From Clostridia bacterium (GTDB taxonomy: Bacteria; Bacillota; Clostridia; Oscillospirales; Acutalibacteraceae): DNA of 51,173 nucleotides. A program made the translations under genes and the position numbers. The DNA lies in assembly GCA_900767025.1 (NCBI GenBank), contig CAAFXS010000039.1, positions 1-51,173 on the forward strand, read 5' to 3'. Positions 25,825 to 33,585 of this stretch are shown here, one piece after another; positions within the stretch are counted from its first letter, which is position 1; each line of letters starts with the position of its first letter. Under the pieces are notes generated by a model. It saw nothing but the letters and a program-made list of their open reading frames with translations. It was not told where the DNA came from and did not search any database.

Positions 25825-27284
25825 TATTCCGCACCCTTGTGAGTCAATACAACGCCCACGGTTTTAAAAAGTAATTTCACATCTAAAAGCAGTGACCAGT
25901 TGTCGATATACTCGCAGTCCAGCCTTACAACCTCTTCAAAATCCTGAATATCGGACCTGCCGGAAACCTGCCAAAGTCCTGTTATTCCGGGCTTTAGGGA
26001 AAGCCTGCGCTTGTGGTGGCTTTCGTATTTATCAAATTCATCAACTGTAGGAGGTCTTGTGCCCACAAGACTCATATCACCCTTGAGCACATTCCAAAAC
26101 TGCGGCAGCTCGTCAATGCTTGTTTTGCGGATAAATTTGCCCACCTTTGTTATTCTGGGGTCATTATCCATTTTGAACATAAAGCCGTCCATTTTGTTTT
26201 GCTCCATTAACGCCTGCTTTCTCTCCTCGGCGTCAACATACATTGAACGGAGCTTGTAAATATTGAATATCCTTCCGTTTTTGCCCACTCTTTCCTGCTT
26301 GAAAATCAGCGGACCCGGTGATTCAATCAAAAGCGGTATTGCCGTAATAAGAATTATCGGCAGTGATATTATACAGCCTACAAGACCGCCGATAATATCA
26401 AAAATCCTTTTAACAAGAAGCTCACGGTCACCCTGTACCGACGGTGTAAACACTGCCATGGGATAACCTGCTTTTACGGTACAGCTCAGATTATTGAACT
26501 TGCTGTTTTCCACAATTGCCTCAAGAGACGGAATATTAACATTAACCGTAACACCCATATCCTCAAGCTCTTCAATTACATCCGTGGTGTAATTTTTCAG
26601 TGAATCGGGCAGATTGATATACACCTCGTCAAGAGCGGCAGTTCTTATCCATCCCATAAGATTAGAGCGGTTTGCAACAACGGGAACACCGCTTATTTCG
26701 TCAAGCCTTGTTCCCGAGGAGGAATGATAACCGCCGTCATAAAACTGTGTGTCAAGAACGGCAACTGCCTTGATGTTTTTTGACCAGTCGGTTTTAAGCT
26801 CGTTTATAAAATCCTCTGCCTTACCGTCGTTAAGAGTAATAATGCCCGTCTGTGTTGCGTGCTTGCTGCTGCTGATTTTGTGCAGCAAAAATTTTTTCGT
26901 TACAAATCTTAAGGCTAAAGAAAAAACAGTGTAGAGCAAAAAACTGCCTAAAAACAGCGATCTTGAATCAACAATGGGGTTTTTGGTCAGCAGCAGTAAT
27001 GTGGCAAAGCCAACATAGGTTATAGCACAGTTTCTGACAGTGGACAGAGTTTCTGCCCATCGGCTCCTGACCAGCATATTCAGTGAAGAAGAGAAACAGG
27101 CGAAAACAATCATATATGTAACAAAAAGAACAAAATAGTATTCACGCCAGTCGGCAGCAGGATATTCAAGTATTTTGATAACAACCCTGCTGAAAAAGAA
27201 GTAACAAATTACATTTGCCAGGATCAGCGCCGCGATACCGCAGGAGAACTCCAAGGCATATTGAATTTTCTTCCTTTTACTCAT
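25824..27284 (-). CDS. Undecaprenyl-phosphate sugar phosphotransferase (priming)
   Basis: 486 residues. Four or five hydrophobic helices and a Rossmann-like middle region come first, then the PNPT catalytic domain: SPGPLIFKQERVGKNGRIF, IYKLRSM, KTSIDELPQFWNVLKGDMS, GTRPP and LKPGITGLWQVSGRS. It transfers a sugar phosphate to undecaprenyl phosphate, starting repeat-unit synthesis. WcaJ/CpsE-type proteins share this layout. I use the ATG at 27284, directly after AGGTGA. A GTG at 27293 would overlap that ribosome site. The tyrosine kinase ends 21 bases upstream of this start. Confidence 0.93.
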   Translation of the reverse strand: MSKRKKIQYALEFSCGIAALILANVICYFFFSRVVIKILEYPAADWREYYFVLFVTYMIVFACFSSSLNMLVRSRWAETLSTVRNCAITYVGFATLLLLTKNPIVDSRSLFLGSFLLYTVFSLALRFVTKKFLLHKISSSKHATQTGIITLNDGKAEDFINELKTDWSKNIKAVAVLDTQFYDGGYHSSSGTRLDEISGVPVVANRSNLMGWIRTAALDEVYINLPDSLKNYTTDVIEELEDMGVTVNVNIPSLEAIVENSKFNNLSCTVKAGYPMAVFTPSVQGDRELLVKRIFDIIGGLVGCIISLPIILITAIPLLIESPGPLIFKQERVGKNGRIFNIYKLRSMYVDAEERKQALMEQNKMDGFMFKMDNDPRITKVGKFIRKTSIDELPQFWNVLKGDMSLVGTRPPTVDEFDKYESHHKRRLSLKPGITGLWQVSGRSDIQDFEEVVRLDCEYIDNWSLLLDVKLLFKTVGVVLTHKGAE

Positions 27285-27305
27285 ATCTTTCACCTGTTTT
27301 GCTAA

Positions 27306-28091
27306 TTATTTTTTAGGGTATCCATAGCTGTAATTATACGAATATTTGTACCTGTAGCCGTATTTGGAAGCCTTGTAGTACGATGAATAATGCTTTCCGG
27401 ACACATTTGCCGCGTCATTTAAAACAAAGCCTACGATATTAGCATCAAGTCTTTCAAGCGATGATACGGCGGCTTTAACATCCTGAATGTCAGTTGATAC
27501 GGATTTAACGATTAAAATATAACCGGTTGCCTTGGTTGAAAAGGAGGTAGCGTCCGTAACAATATTGATAGGCGGTGTGTCGATGAACACACAGTCATAA
27601 TGCTCCTTAACAAAGTTCAGCAGCTTATCCATTCTTGTCGAGGATAAAAGCTCTGTTGGGTTTGGCGGAATTTTTCCGCTGGTAAGGACGGAAAGGTTCG
27701 GTATATCGGTTTTTGAAACAGTGATATTGTCAGTAAGGCCTGCAAGGATTTCCGACAGTCCGTTTTTTACGGGAATGGAAAACAGCCTGTGAATTGTGGG
27801 GTTACGCATATCACTGTCAATTAAAAGCGTTCTTTTTCCCATTTGAGCAAAGGAAATTGCCATATTTGTTGCGTTGATTGATTTACCGTTGTTGGCGGTA
27901 GGGCTTGTTACAACAAACACCGGGCATTTCTCGCCCTGCTGTGAAAACAAAAGATTTGTACGAATGGAGTTATACGCTTCTTTAACAACAAAAGGGGATT
28001 CGGCACACAGCATCTTTTTCTGGTCGTCCTTTGAAAAGCCTGTGCTTTTTGGTTTTTTGTTTTTATTCTTTTTCTTAAAAAGCTCAGCCAT
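27306..28091 (-). CDS. Capsule tyrosine kinase (CpsD/CapB type BY-kinase)
   Basis: 261 residues. Walker A is SPTANNGKS, lacking the usual first Gly. Walker A' is LLIDSDMRNP and Walker B is CVFIDTPPI, the combination specific to bacterial tyrosine kinases. The C-terminal 28 residues hold eleven tyrosines (KYGYRYKYSYNYSYGYPKK and the HYSSYY before it), the autophosphorylated cluster. In Bacillota the kinase is separate from its membrane activator, which is the Wzz-like protein encoded two bases upstream. Its phosphorylation state would control chain length or polymerase activity. No CpsB/YwqE-type phosphatase gene is in the operon. Confidence 0.94.
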   Translation of the reverse strand: MAELFKKKNKNKKPKSTGFSKDDQKKMLCAESPFVVKEAYNSIRTNLLFSQQGEKCPVFVVTSPTANNGKSINATNMAISFAQMGKRTLLIDSDMRNPTIHRLFSIPVKNGLSEILAGLTDNITVSKTDIPNLSVLTSGKIPPNPTELLSSTRMDKLLNFVKEHYDCVFIDTPPINIVTDATSFSTKATGYILIVKSVSTDIQDVKAAVSSLERLDANIVGFVLNDAANVSGKHYSSYYKASKYGYRYKYSYNYSYGYPKK

Positions 28092-28093
28092 AA

Positions 28094-28876
28094 TTATTTC
28101 TCCTCCTTGGTGTCGTTAAATATAATCGCGGGCTTAGGCGGTTCTACATTCATACCGTCCTGTGTTCCTCTGGGCTTTTCCGCAGGCATAAGCTTGGGAA
28201 CGGTACCGATAATCGGAATTGTGAATTCACGAACCAAATCCTGCTCATTCTTAATGCTGGTATCAAACAAGTCTTTAATGAAGAACAGAAGGAATGAAAA
28301 AGCAAAGCCCAACAAAAATCCGATAAAAACATTCTTCTTCAGGCTTGGTGATGAGGGCTTGGTGGGAGTTTTTGCGTAATCGATAACCTCAACACCGCCT
28401 ACCTTGAGCACTCTTACAATTTCCTCGGGGCAGGTGTCGGCTATAATATTGGCAATTTCAGTCGCCTGAACAGGGTCGGTGCTCCTGATGGAAATTTTAA
28501 AGGCAGTGGTATCCTCAATTTGCGAGCAGCTCAGCATTTTTGCAAGCTTTTCGGCAGTAATTCCGCCGCCTGCCTCATCGGCAACCTTTTCGAGATAAGT
28601 GTTGCTTGTTACAACAACAAGGTATGTATTTACAAGCATTTCCGACGCCTCGTATTCACTCTGGGTAATACTGCTGCGGTCGTTTAAAAAGTTATCACTG
28701 TTGCTCCAGGCGTGAAGCTTTACTGTTGCAGTGTACTGCGGGGTTATAAAGAAATTTGTAAAGCAACCTGCCAAAATAGCTCCTATTATTGCGGCAATAA
28801 CGATATATATTGCTTTTTGCTTGAGCATTCTGAATATTTTTTTTAAATCAATTTCAATTTCTCTGTTTTCTTCCAT
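28094..28876 (-). CDS. Wzz/YveK-type chain-length regulator and kinase activator
   Basis: 260 residues. It has the two-helix topology of Wzz proteins: TM1 at about 20-45 (IYIVIAAIIGAILAGCF), an extracytoplasmic domain with ATVKLHAWSN, and TM2 near 175-200 (FIGFLLGFAFSFLLFFI). A short cytoplasmic tail after TM2 contacts the kinase in relatives. The start is the ATG at 28876, eight bases after GGGAGG. An in-frame ATG 33 bases upstream lacks a ribosome site. First gene of the capsule operon. Confidence 0.9.
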   Translation of the reverse strand: MEENREIEIDLKKIFRMLKQKAIYIVIAAIIGAILAGCFTNFFITPQYTATVKLHAWSNSDNFLNDRSSITQSEYEASEMLVNTYLVVVTSNTYLEKVADEAGGGITAEKLAKMLSCSQIEDTTAFKISIRSTDPVQATEIANIIADTCPEEIVRVLKVGGVEVIDYAKTPTKPSSPSLKKNVFIGFLLGFAFSFLLFFIKDLFDTSIKNEQDLVREFTIPIIGTVPKLMPAEKPRGTQDGMNVEPPKPAIIFNDTKEEK

Positions 28877-28912
28877 AATATCCTCCCGTATATTGATACA
28901 GTTATACAACTC

Positions 28913-28941
28913 ATTATAACATCTGCCACTGCTTATGTCAA
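28913..28941 (-). promoter_or_regulatory. Consensus sigma-A promoter of the capsule operon
   Basis: On the minus strand TTGACA (28936-28941) and TATAAT (28913-28918) are separated by exactly 17 bases, a perfect match to the sigma-70/sigma-A consensus. The leader to the first ATG is about 30 bases. Strong, apparently constitutive transcription is implied, since no operator is obvious. Confidence 0.88.
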
Positions 28942-28983
28942 TTTAATTATATATAAATATAATATATTATAATAAAAAAACCA

Positions 28984-29015
28984 CGCAAATTTTGTAAAAC
29001 ATAACAAAATTTGCG
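28984..29015 (-). terminator. Terminator after the Dabb-domain gene
   Basis: The 12-bp arms CGCAAATTTTGT (28984-28995) and its complement (29004-29015) are followed on the minus strand by a T-run (plus-strand A-run at 28974-28980). It separates the Dabb gene from the capsule promoter. Confidence 0.82.
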
Positions 29016-29033
29016 CGGCGTATTTCAGAAACA

Positions 29034-29324
29034 CTAAATTTCATAATCAACTGCAACGGAGCTTTCCATTACACTGTGCATATGCTTTTTAACCACATCA
29101 CAGTGATAGGGGTCCTTCTGATATTTTTCAAGCTCGTCGGGATTTTCCAGCGTTACCTGAAGAATTATGTCATACGACCTTGGAGAATGAAGAAAATCAA
29201 CACCCACCTCAATATCAATAAGCTGAGGAACCCTGCCCTTCATTGACATCAGTATGTCAGCGGTTTTCTTACACATTTCAGTGCTGTTGTCCTTTAGCTT
29301 AAAGCAAACTATATGCTTAATCAT
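29034..29324 (-). CDS. Dabb (stress-responsive alpha/beta barrel) domain protein
   Basis: 96 residues. IKHIVCFKLKDNS at the N-terminus, VGVDFLHSPRSYDIILQ in the middle and YQKDPYHCDVVKKHMHS near the end are the conserved Dabb segments. The fold is a dimeric ferredoxin-like barrel found in plant stress proteins and in some bacterial enzymes. In bacteria the function is mostly unknown. It is a single-domain protein with its own terminator, lying downstream of rny, which also has a terminator of its own. A promoter was not confidently located. Confidence 0.85.
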   Translation of the reverse strand: MIKHIVCFKLKDNSTEMCKKTADILMSMKGRVPQLIDIEVGVDFLHSPRSYDIILQVTLENPDELEKYQKDPYHCDVVKKHMHSVMESSVAVDYEI

Positions 29325-29343
29325 AAAAATTCCTCCTACAACA

Positions 29344-29365
29344 AAAGCCGGAAAAATCCGGCTTT
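29344..29365 (-). terminator. Terminator of rny
   Basis: Arms AAAGCCGGA and TCCGGCTTT enclose four A residues, immediately after the rny stop. On the minus strand it is followed by TTTTGT. It may allow partial read-through into the Dabb gene. Confidence 0.7.
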
Positions 29366-29373
29366 CATTTATT

Positions 29374-30930
29374 CTACTTTGCTATGTCACTAGCTCGTGA
29401 TTCACGAATTATATTAACCTTAATTTGACCGGGATATTCCATTTCATCCTCAATCTTTTTAGCTATTTCATGAGCTATATAAGGCATTCTTTCGTCGTTG
29501 ATAACATCGGGCTTAACCATAACCCTGACCTCACGGCCTGCCTGAATTGCGTAAGCTCTTTCTACGCCGTCAAAGCTTGTGGAAATTTCCTCAAGCTGCT
29601 GAAGACGCTTGATGTAGTTTTCAATATTTTCACGCCTTGCACCGGGTCTTGCGGCGGAAACTGCGTCAGCCGCCTGAACAAGACAGGCAACAACGGTTTT
29701 ACACTCAATTTCACCGTGGTGAGCCGCAATTGCGTGAACAACATTTTCGTTTTCCTTGTATTTTCTTGCAAACTCAACGCCCAGTGCAATGTGAGAGCCT
29801 TCCATTTCGTGGTCAAGCGCCTTACCGATATCGTGAAGAAGACCCGCTCTCCTTGCAAGCTTTTCGTCGGCGCCCAGCTCGGCAGCCATAAGACCTGCAA
29901 TATATGACACCTCAAGGCTGTGCTTAAGCACGCTCTGACCGTAGGATGTACGGTATTTCAGCTTGCCCAAAAGCTTAACAAGCTCGGGGTGAATCTGACC
30001 GCAGTTAGCGGAAAGAACGGCCTTTTCGCCCTCCTGCTTGATAGTGGCGTTAACCTCTCTTGTGCTCTTTTCAAAGCACTCTTCAATTTTTGTGGGATGA
30101 ATTCTGCCATCCTGAATAAGTCTTTCAAGGGTGAGGCGTGCAATCTCCCTTCTGACAGGGTCAAAGGAGCTGATTGTAATAGCCTCCGGCGTATCGTCAA
30201 TAATAAGCTCAACGCCTGTAATTGTTTCGATAGAGCGGATGTTTCTACCCTCTCTGCCGATAATTCTGCCCTTCATTTCGTCGTTGGGAAGAGCAACTAC
30301 GGAAACGGTTGTTTCTGCTGTATGGTCAGCGGCGCATCTCTGAATTGCCGTGCCGATTATTTCACGGGCAAGCACTTCGCTCTGGTCCTTAACCATCTGC
30401 TCGTACTCAAGAATTCGCTTGCTTTTTTCTGTGTCAAGCTCCTCCTCAAGCGATGCAAGAAGATACTTCCTTGCGTCCTCCTGGGTAAGACCTGATATAC
30501 GCTCCAGCATATCAAACTGGCTTTTCTTAATGCCGTCAATTTCAAGTAGCTTTTCATCAAGCTGTTTCTGCTTGTCACTTAAAGACTCGTTTTTCTTTTC
30601 AAGTGAATCTGCACGCTTGTCAAGATATTCCTCTCGCTGATTTAAGCGAGTTTCCTGCCTCTGAACCTCGCTCCTTCTTTCGCGGATTTCCTTGTCCGCA
30701 TCGGAACGAAGCTTGTGTATTTCATCCTTAGCCTCAACAAGTCTTGCCTTTTTGGTAGACTCAGCCTCGGACAGTGCATTGTTAATAATCTTTGTGGCCT
30801 CCTGGGTTGCAGAGCCAATCTCTTTTTCGCTTGTTCTTCTGCGGTGCTCACCGCCTAAAACAAATCCCAGAACGCCGAAAACAACGGCGCAAACAACGCC
30901 GATAATTATCGGAATGATAACACTACTCAT
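29374..30930 (-). CDS. rny: Ribonuclease Y
   Basis: This membrane-tethered endoribonuclease initiates mRNA decay in Bacillota. The 518 residues start with a single transmembrane helix (SSVIIPIIIGVVCAVVFGVL), then a long charged coiled coil to about residue 190. The KH domain (GRIIGREGRNIRSIETITG) and the HD domain follow (LLHDIGKALDHE with the metal-binding His-Asp). I start at the ATG at 30930. A TTG at 30936 has a slightly better distance from GGAGG and would add two residues. Its promoter lies at 31066-31094, leaving an unusually long leader of about 130 bases. Confidence 0.95.
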   Translation of the reverse strand: MSSVIIPIIIGVVCAVVFGVLGFVLGGEHRRRTSEKEIGSATQEATKIINNALSEAESTKKARLVEAKDEIHKLRSDADKEIRERRSEVQRQETRLNQREEYLDKRADSLEKKNESLSDKQKQLDEKLLEIDGIKKSQFDMLERISGLTQEDARKYLLASLEEELDTEKSKRILEYEQMVKDQSEVLAREIIGTAIQRCAADHTAETTVSVVALPNDEMKGRIIGREGRNIRSIETITGVELIIDDTPEAITISSFDPVRREIARLTLERLIQDGRIHPTKIEECFEKSTREVNATIKQEGEKAVLSANCGQIHPELVKLLGKLKYRTSYGQSVLKHSLEVSYIAGLMAAELGADEKLARRAGLLHDIGKALDHEMEGSHIALGVEFARKYKENENVVHAIAAHHGEIECKTVVACLVQAADAVSAARPGARRENIENYIKRLQQLEEISTSFDGVERAYAIQAGREVRVMVKPDVINDERMPYIAHEIAKKIEDEMEYPGQIKVNIIRESRASDIAK

Positions 30931-31065
30931 AGTCAACAGCACCTCCTTCTGTCTAAAATTCTTGAAATTTACCATCAGAAAAGGTACAGTTTAAATGCAA
31001 TTAAATGACGCTTCGGCATAAAATAGTTGAATAAATCAACTAACAATATGTAAAACATCTATAAT

Positions 31066-31094
31066 AATATACACCCATATCTTGTATCTGTCAA
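31066..31094 (-). promoter_or_regulatory. Promoter of rny
   Basis: Minus-strand TTGACA (31089-31094) and TATATT (31066-31071) are 17 bases apart. The leader between it and the rny start contains a small hairpin (GTTGA/TCAAC at 31026-31040). No known riboswitch was recognised. Confidence 0.75.
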
Positions 31095-31145
31095 GTTTTT
31101 TAAAGTCCGGGTTCTCGGGAAATTTTTTCACAGGCTTATTTTAGG

Positions 31146-31174
31146 TTGACAAATTAATTTGTCGGTGATAAAAT
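31146..31174 (+). promoter_or_regulatory. Promoter of the thrS T-box transcript
   Basis: TTGACA (31146-31151) and TAAAAT (31169-31174) are 17 bases apart. Transcription would begin about seven to nine bases later, right at the start of the T-box leader. It lies back to back with the rny promoter. Confidence 0.8.
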
Positions 31175-31182
31175 ATTATAAA

Positions 31183-31400
31183 TCGTTGATGAGGACAAGA
31201 TTTGTTCAGTGGGCTTTCAGAGAGTGCACGGTTGGTGAAAGTGCATAAGCCAAAGGGCAAATTACCGCCTCTGAGTGCTTGTAGGAAATGACAGGCCGCC
31301 TGCCGGCGTTATGGGCTTTGAGTGATACTGTTTTCAGTATAATTCAGGTGGAACCGTGGATTTTATTCACCCTGATTTTTCAGGGTGATTTTTGTTTTTT
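31183..31400 (+). promoter_or_regulatory. T-box riboswitch, threonine-responsive
   Basis: The leader has the T-box order. A GATGAGGA-type stem I start lies at 31187-31196. The AGAGAG bulge and the GGTTGGTGAAAG distal region follow at 31219-31240. The specifier region AATTACCGCC contains the Thr codon ACC at 31264-31266. The conserved T-box AGGTGGAACCGTGG is at 31346-31359. A terminator (arms 31367-31374 and 31381-31388 plus T-run) follows. Uncharged tRNA-Thr would pair with the specifier and the T-box, forming the antiterminator and raising thrS expression. The specifier choice is by eye. Confidence 0.92.
31367..31400 (+). terminator. T-box regulated terminator
   Basis: Arms TCACCCTG and CAGGGTGA around a T-rich loop, followed by a long T-run. 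It is conditional: it forms when tRNA-Thr is charged. Confidence 0.88.
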
Positions 31401-31413
31401 AGGAGGGAAATTT

Positions 31414-33354
31414 ATGATTAAAATTACACTTAAAGACGGCTCGGTTAAGGAATTTGAAAATGCTTTGACTGCGGCTGACATTACAAAGGAAATTTCAATG
31501 GGTCTTTACAGAAACGCCTGTTCCTGTAAAATCAACGGTGAGGTTAAGGATTTAAGAACTGTTGTTGACGGCGACTGCGATTTTGAGGTGCTTACCTTTG
31601 ACGATGCCGACGGCAAAAAGACCTTTAATCACACCGCATCTCACATTATGGCACAGGCTGTTAAAAGGCTTTATCCCGATGTTAAGCTGACTATCGGCCC
31701 TGCAATTGAGGACGGCTTTTATTACGATTTTGATGTTGAAACTCCCTTTTCTCCCGAGGATTTGGAGAAAATAGAAAAGGAAATGAAGGCAATCGTTAAA
31801 GAGGGCTTGGAGATTGAAAAATTCGAGCTTGCTCCTGCCGATGCAATCAAGCTTATGGAGGAGAAAAACGAGCCCTACAAGGTTGAGCTTATTAATGAGC
31901 ACGCTGAAAAGGGTGAGGCAATCAGCTTTTACAAGCAGGGCGAGTTCACCGAGCTTTGTGCAGGTCCTCACCTTATGGATATGAAGGTTGTTAAGGCGTT
32001 TAAGCTTACAAACTGCACCGGCGCTTATTGGAGAGGCGATGCTAAAAATAAAATGCTCTGCCGTGTTTACGGTACTGCTTTTCCAAAGGCATCAATGCTT
32101 GAGGAGCATCTTAATGCCCTTGAAGAAGCAAAGAAAAGGGACCACAACAAATTAGGCAGAGAGCTTGAACTCTTCACCACAGTTGATTATATCGGACAGG
32201 GATTGCCCATAATGCTTCCAAAGGGTGCCAAGATTATCCAGATTATGCAGCGTTGGGTTGAGGATGAAGAGGCTAAGCGTGGCTGGCAGTTAACAAAAAC
32301 ACCTTTTATGGCAAAGTCCGATTTATATAAAATCTCAGGTCACTGGGACCATTATCAGGACGGTATGTTTGTGTTAGGTGACGAGGAAAAGGACAAAGAG
32401 GTGTTTGCACTTCGTCCTATGACTTGCCCGTTCCAGTATCAGGCATATCTTAACAAGCCACGTTCATACAGGGATTTGCCTTTAAGGTATGATGAAACAT
32501 CAACCCTGTTTAGAAATGAAGCAAGCGGTGAAATGCACGGACTTATCCGTGTTCGTCAGTTCACAATTTCAGAGGGTCACCTTATGTGTACTCCCGAACA
32601 GCTGGAGGACGAGTTCAGAGGCTGTCTTGAGCTTTGCGAATATATGCTCAAAACCCTGGGACTTTATGAGGATGTAACCTTCAGATTTTCTCAGTGGGAC
32701 CCCAATAACCGTGAAAAATATATCGGCACCGAGGAGCAGTGGGACGAGGCTCAGGGTGTTATGAAAAATATTCTTGATGATTTGGGTCTTGATTACAAAA
32801 TCGGTATCGGTGAGGCTGCTTTCTACGGTCCTAAGCTTGATATCCAAATTAAAAATGTTTTCGGTAAAGAGGATACTCTTATCACCATTCAGATTGACCA
32901 GATGCTTGCCGAAAAGTTTGGTATGGAATATGTTGACCGTGACGGTGTAAAGAAAAATCCTTATATTATTCACAGAACATCAATCGGTTGTTATGAGAGA
33001 ACACTGGCACTGCTTATTGAAAAATATGCAGGTGCATTCCCTACCTGGCTTGCACCTGTTCAGGTTAAGCTGTTGCCTATCGCAGACAGACATCTTGATT
33101 ATCTTTATGAAATCAAAAAGAGACTTGAGGCAGAGGGTATTCGCTGCGAGGTTGATGACAGGTCTGAAAAAATCGGATTTAAAATCCGTTCCGCTCAGCT
33201 TGAAAAGGTACCTTATATGCTCCTGGCAGGCGATAAGGATATTGAAAACGGCACAATTTCCGTTCGTTCAAGAAAGAACGGTGACGAGGGTGCATTTAAT
33301 CCCGAAGATTTCCTTAACAGAATTATCGAAGAAATCAAAACAAAAGCATTATAA
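31414..33354 (+). CDS. thrS: Threonyl-tRNA synthetase
   Basis: 646 residues. The order is TGS domain (MIKITLKDGSVKEFENAL), second additional editing domain with HTASHIMAQ and ELCAGPH, class II catalytic core (LRPMTCPFQYQAYLN, RVRQFTISEGHL, HRTSIGCYERTLALLIE) and anticodon-binding domain from about 540. The Zn-binding Cys is in PMTCP. The next residues are FQYQ rather than the GHC/GHV of many bacteria, a variant known in Clostridia. I start at the ATG at 31414, after AGGAGG and the T-box. Upstream in-frame codons lie in the leader. It is a single-gene transcript with a terminator at 33359-33390. Confidence 0.96.
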   Translation: MIKITLKDGSVKEFENALTAADITKEISMGLYRNACSCKINGEVKDLRTVVDGDCDFEVLTFDDADGKKTFNHTASHIMAQAVKRLYPDVKLTIGPAIEDGFYYDFDVETPFSPEDLEKIEKEMKAIVKEGLEIEKFELAPADAIKLMEEKNEPYKVELINEHAEKGEAISFYKQGEFTELCAGPHLMDMKVVKAFKLTNCTGAYWRGDAKNKMLCRVYGTAFPKASMLEEHLNALEEAKKRDHNKLGRELELFTTVDYIGQGLPIMLPKGAKIIQIMQRWVEDEEAKRGWQLTKTPFMAKSDLYKISGHWDHYQDGMFVLGDEEKDKEVFALRPMTCPFQYQAYLNKPRSYRDLPLRYDETSTLFRNEASGEMHGLIRVRQFTISEGHLMCTPEQLEDEFRGCLELCEYMLKTLGLYEDVTFRFSQWDPNNREKYIGTEEQWDEAQGVMKNILDDLGLDYKIGIGEAAFYGPKLDIQIKNVFGKEDTLITIQIDQMLAEKFGMEYVDRDGVKKNPYIIHRTSIGCYERTLALLIEKYAGAFPTWLAPVQVKLLPIADRHLDYLYEIKKRLEAEGIRCEVDDRSEKIGFKIRSAQLEKVPYMLLAGDKDIENGTISVRSRKNGDEGAFNPEDFLNRIIEEIKTKAL

Positions 33355-33358
33355 TCAC

Positions 33359-33390
33359 AAAAAAGGACTGACCCGTGTCAGTCCTTTTTT
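33359..33390 (+). terminator. Terminator of thrS
   Basis: Arms AAAAAAGGACTGAC and its complement enclose a four-base loop and end in a T-run. Very stable by eye. Confidence 0.9.
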
Positions 33391-33400
33391 GCGCCCTGCA

Positions 33401-33513
33401 AATTCCGGTTTGAATGGTTGTTACGAACACCCGTAGGGGCGACTATCAGTCGCCCGCCAATTCAGGCGGATAATATCCGCCCCTACGAAAACACCCCGAC
33501 AAACCTTATTTTG
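33401..33513. repeat. Nested-palindrome intergenic repeat, copy 2
   Basis: A 113-base element matching 17-130 in the same orientation. Here the outer arms GTAGGGGCG and CGCCCCTAC pair perfectly, and the two inner hairpins (GGGCGACT/AGTCGCCC, GGCGGAT/ATCCGCC) are intact in both copies. GGTTTG and CAAACC close the structure. It lies between the thrS terminator and that of the PHP gene. No reading frame is apparent. Confidence 0.82.
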
Positions 33514-33557
33514 TAAAAAAATTATAAAACAAACAAATTAGTAAATCTATAACAAAA

Positions 33558-33585
33558 AACGGTACAGTTTTCAGACTGTACCGTT
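33558..33585 (-). terminator. Terminator of the PHP phosphoesterase gene
   Basis: Arms AACGGTACAGT and ACTGTACCGTT flank a six-base loop, with an A-run at 33554-33559 giving a minus-strand T-run. The right arm lies inside the last codons of the gene. Confidence 0.85.

Noticed and set aside
29920..30495. Long plus-strand frame inside rny
   Set aside because: It is antisense to a well-conserved RNase Y and has no ribosome site or recognisable domain.
17..33513. The two structured repeats as a CRISPR array or composite transposon ends
   Set aside because: Only two copies 33 kb apart, no regular spacers, no cas or transposase genes, and ordinary housekeeping genes between them.
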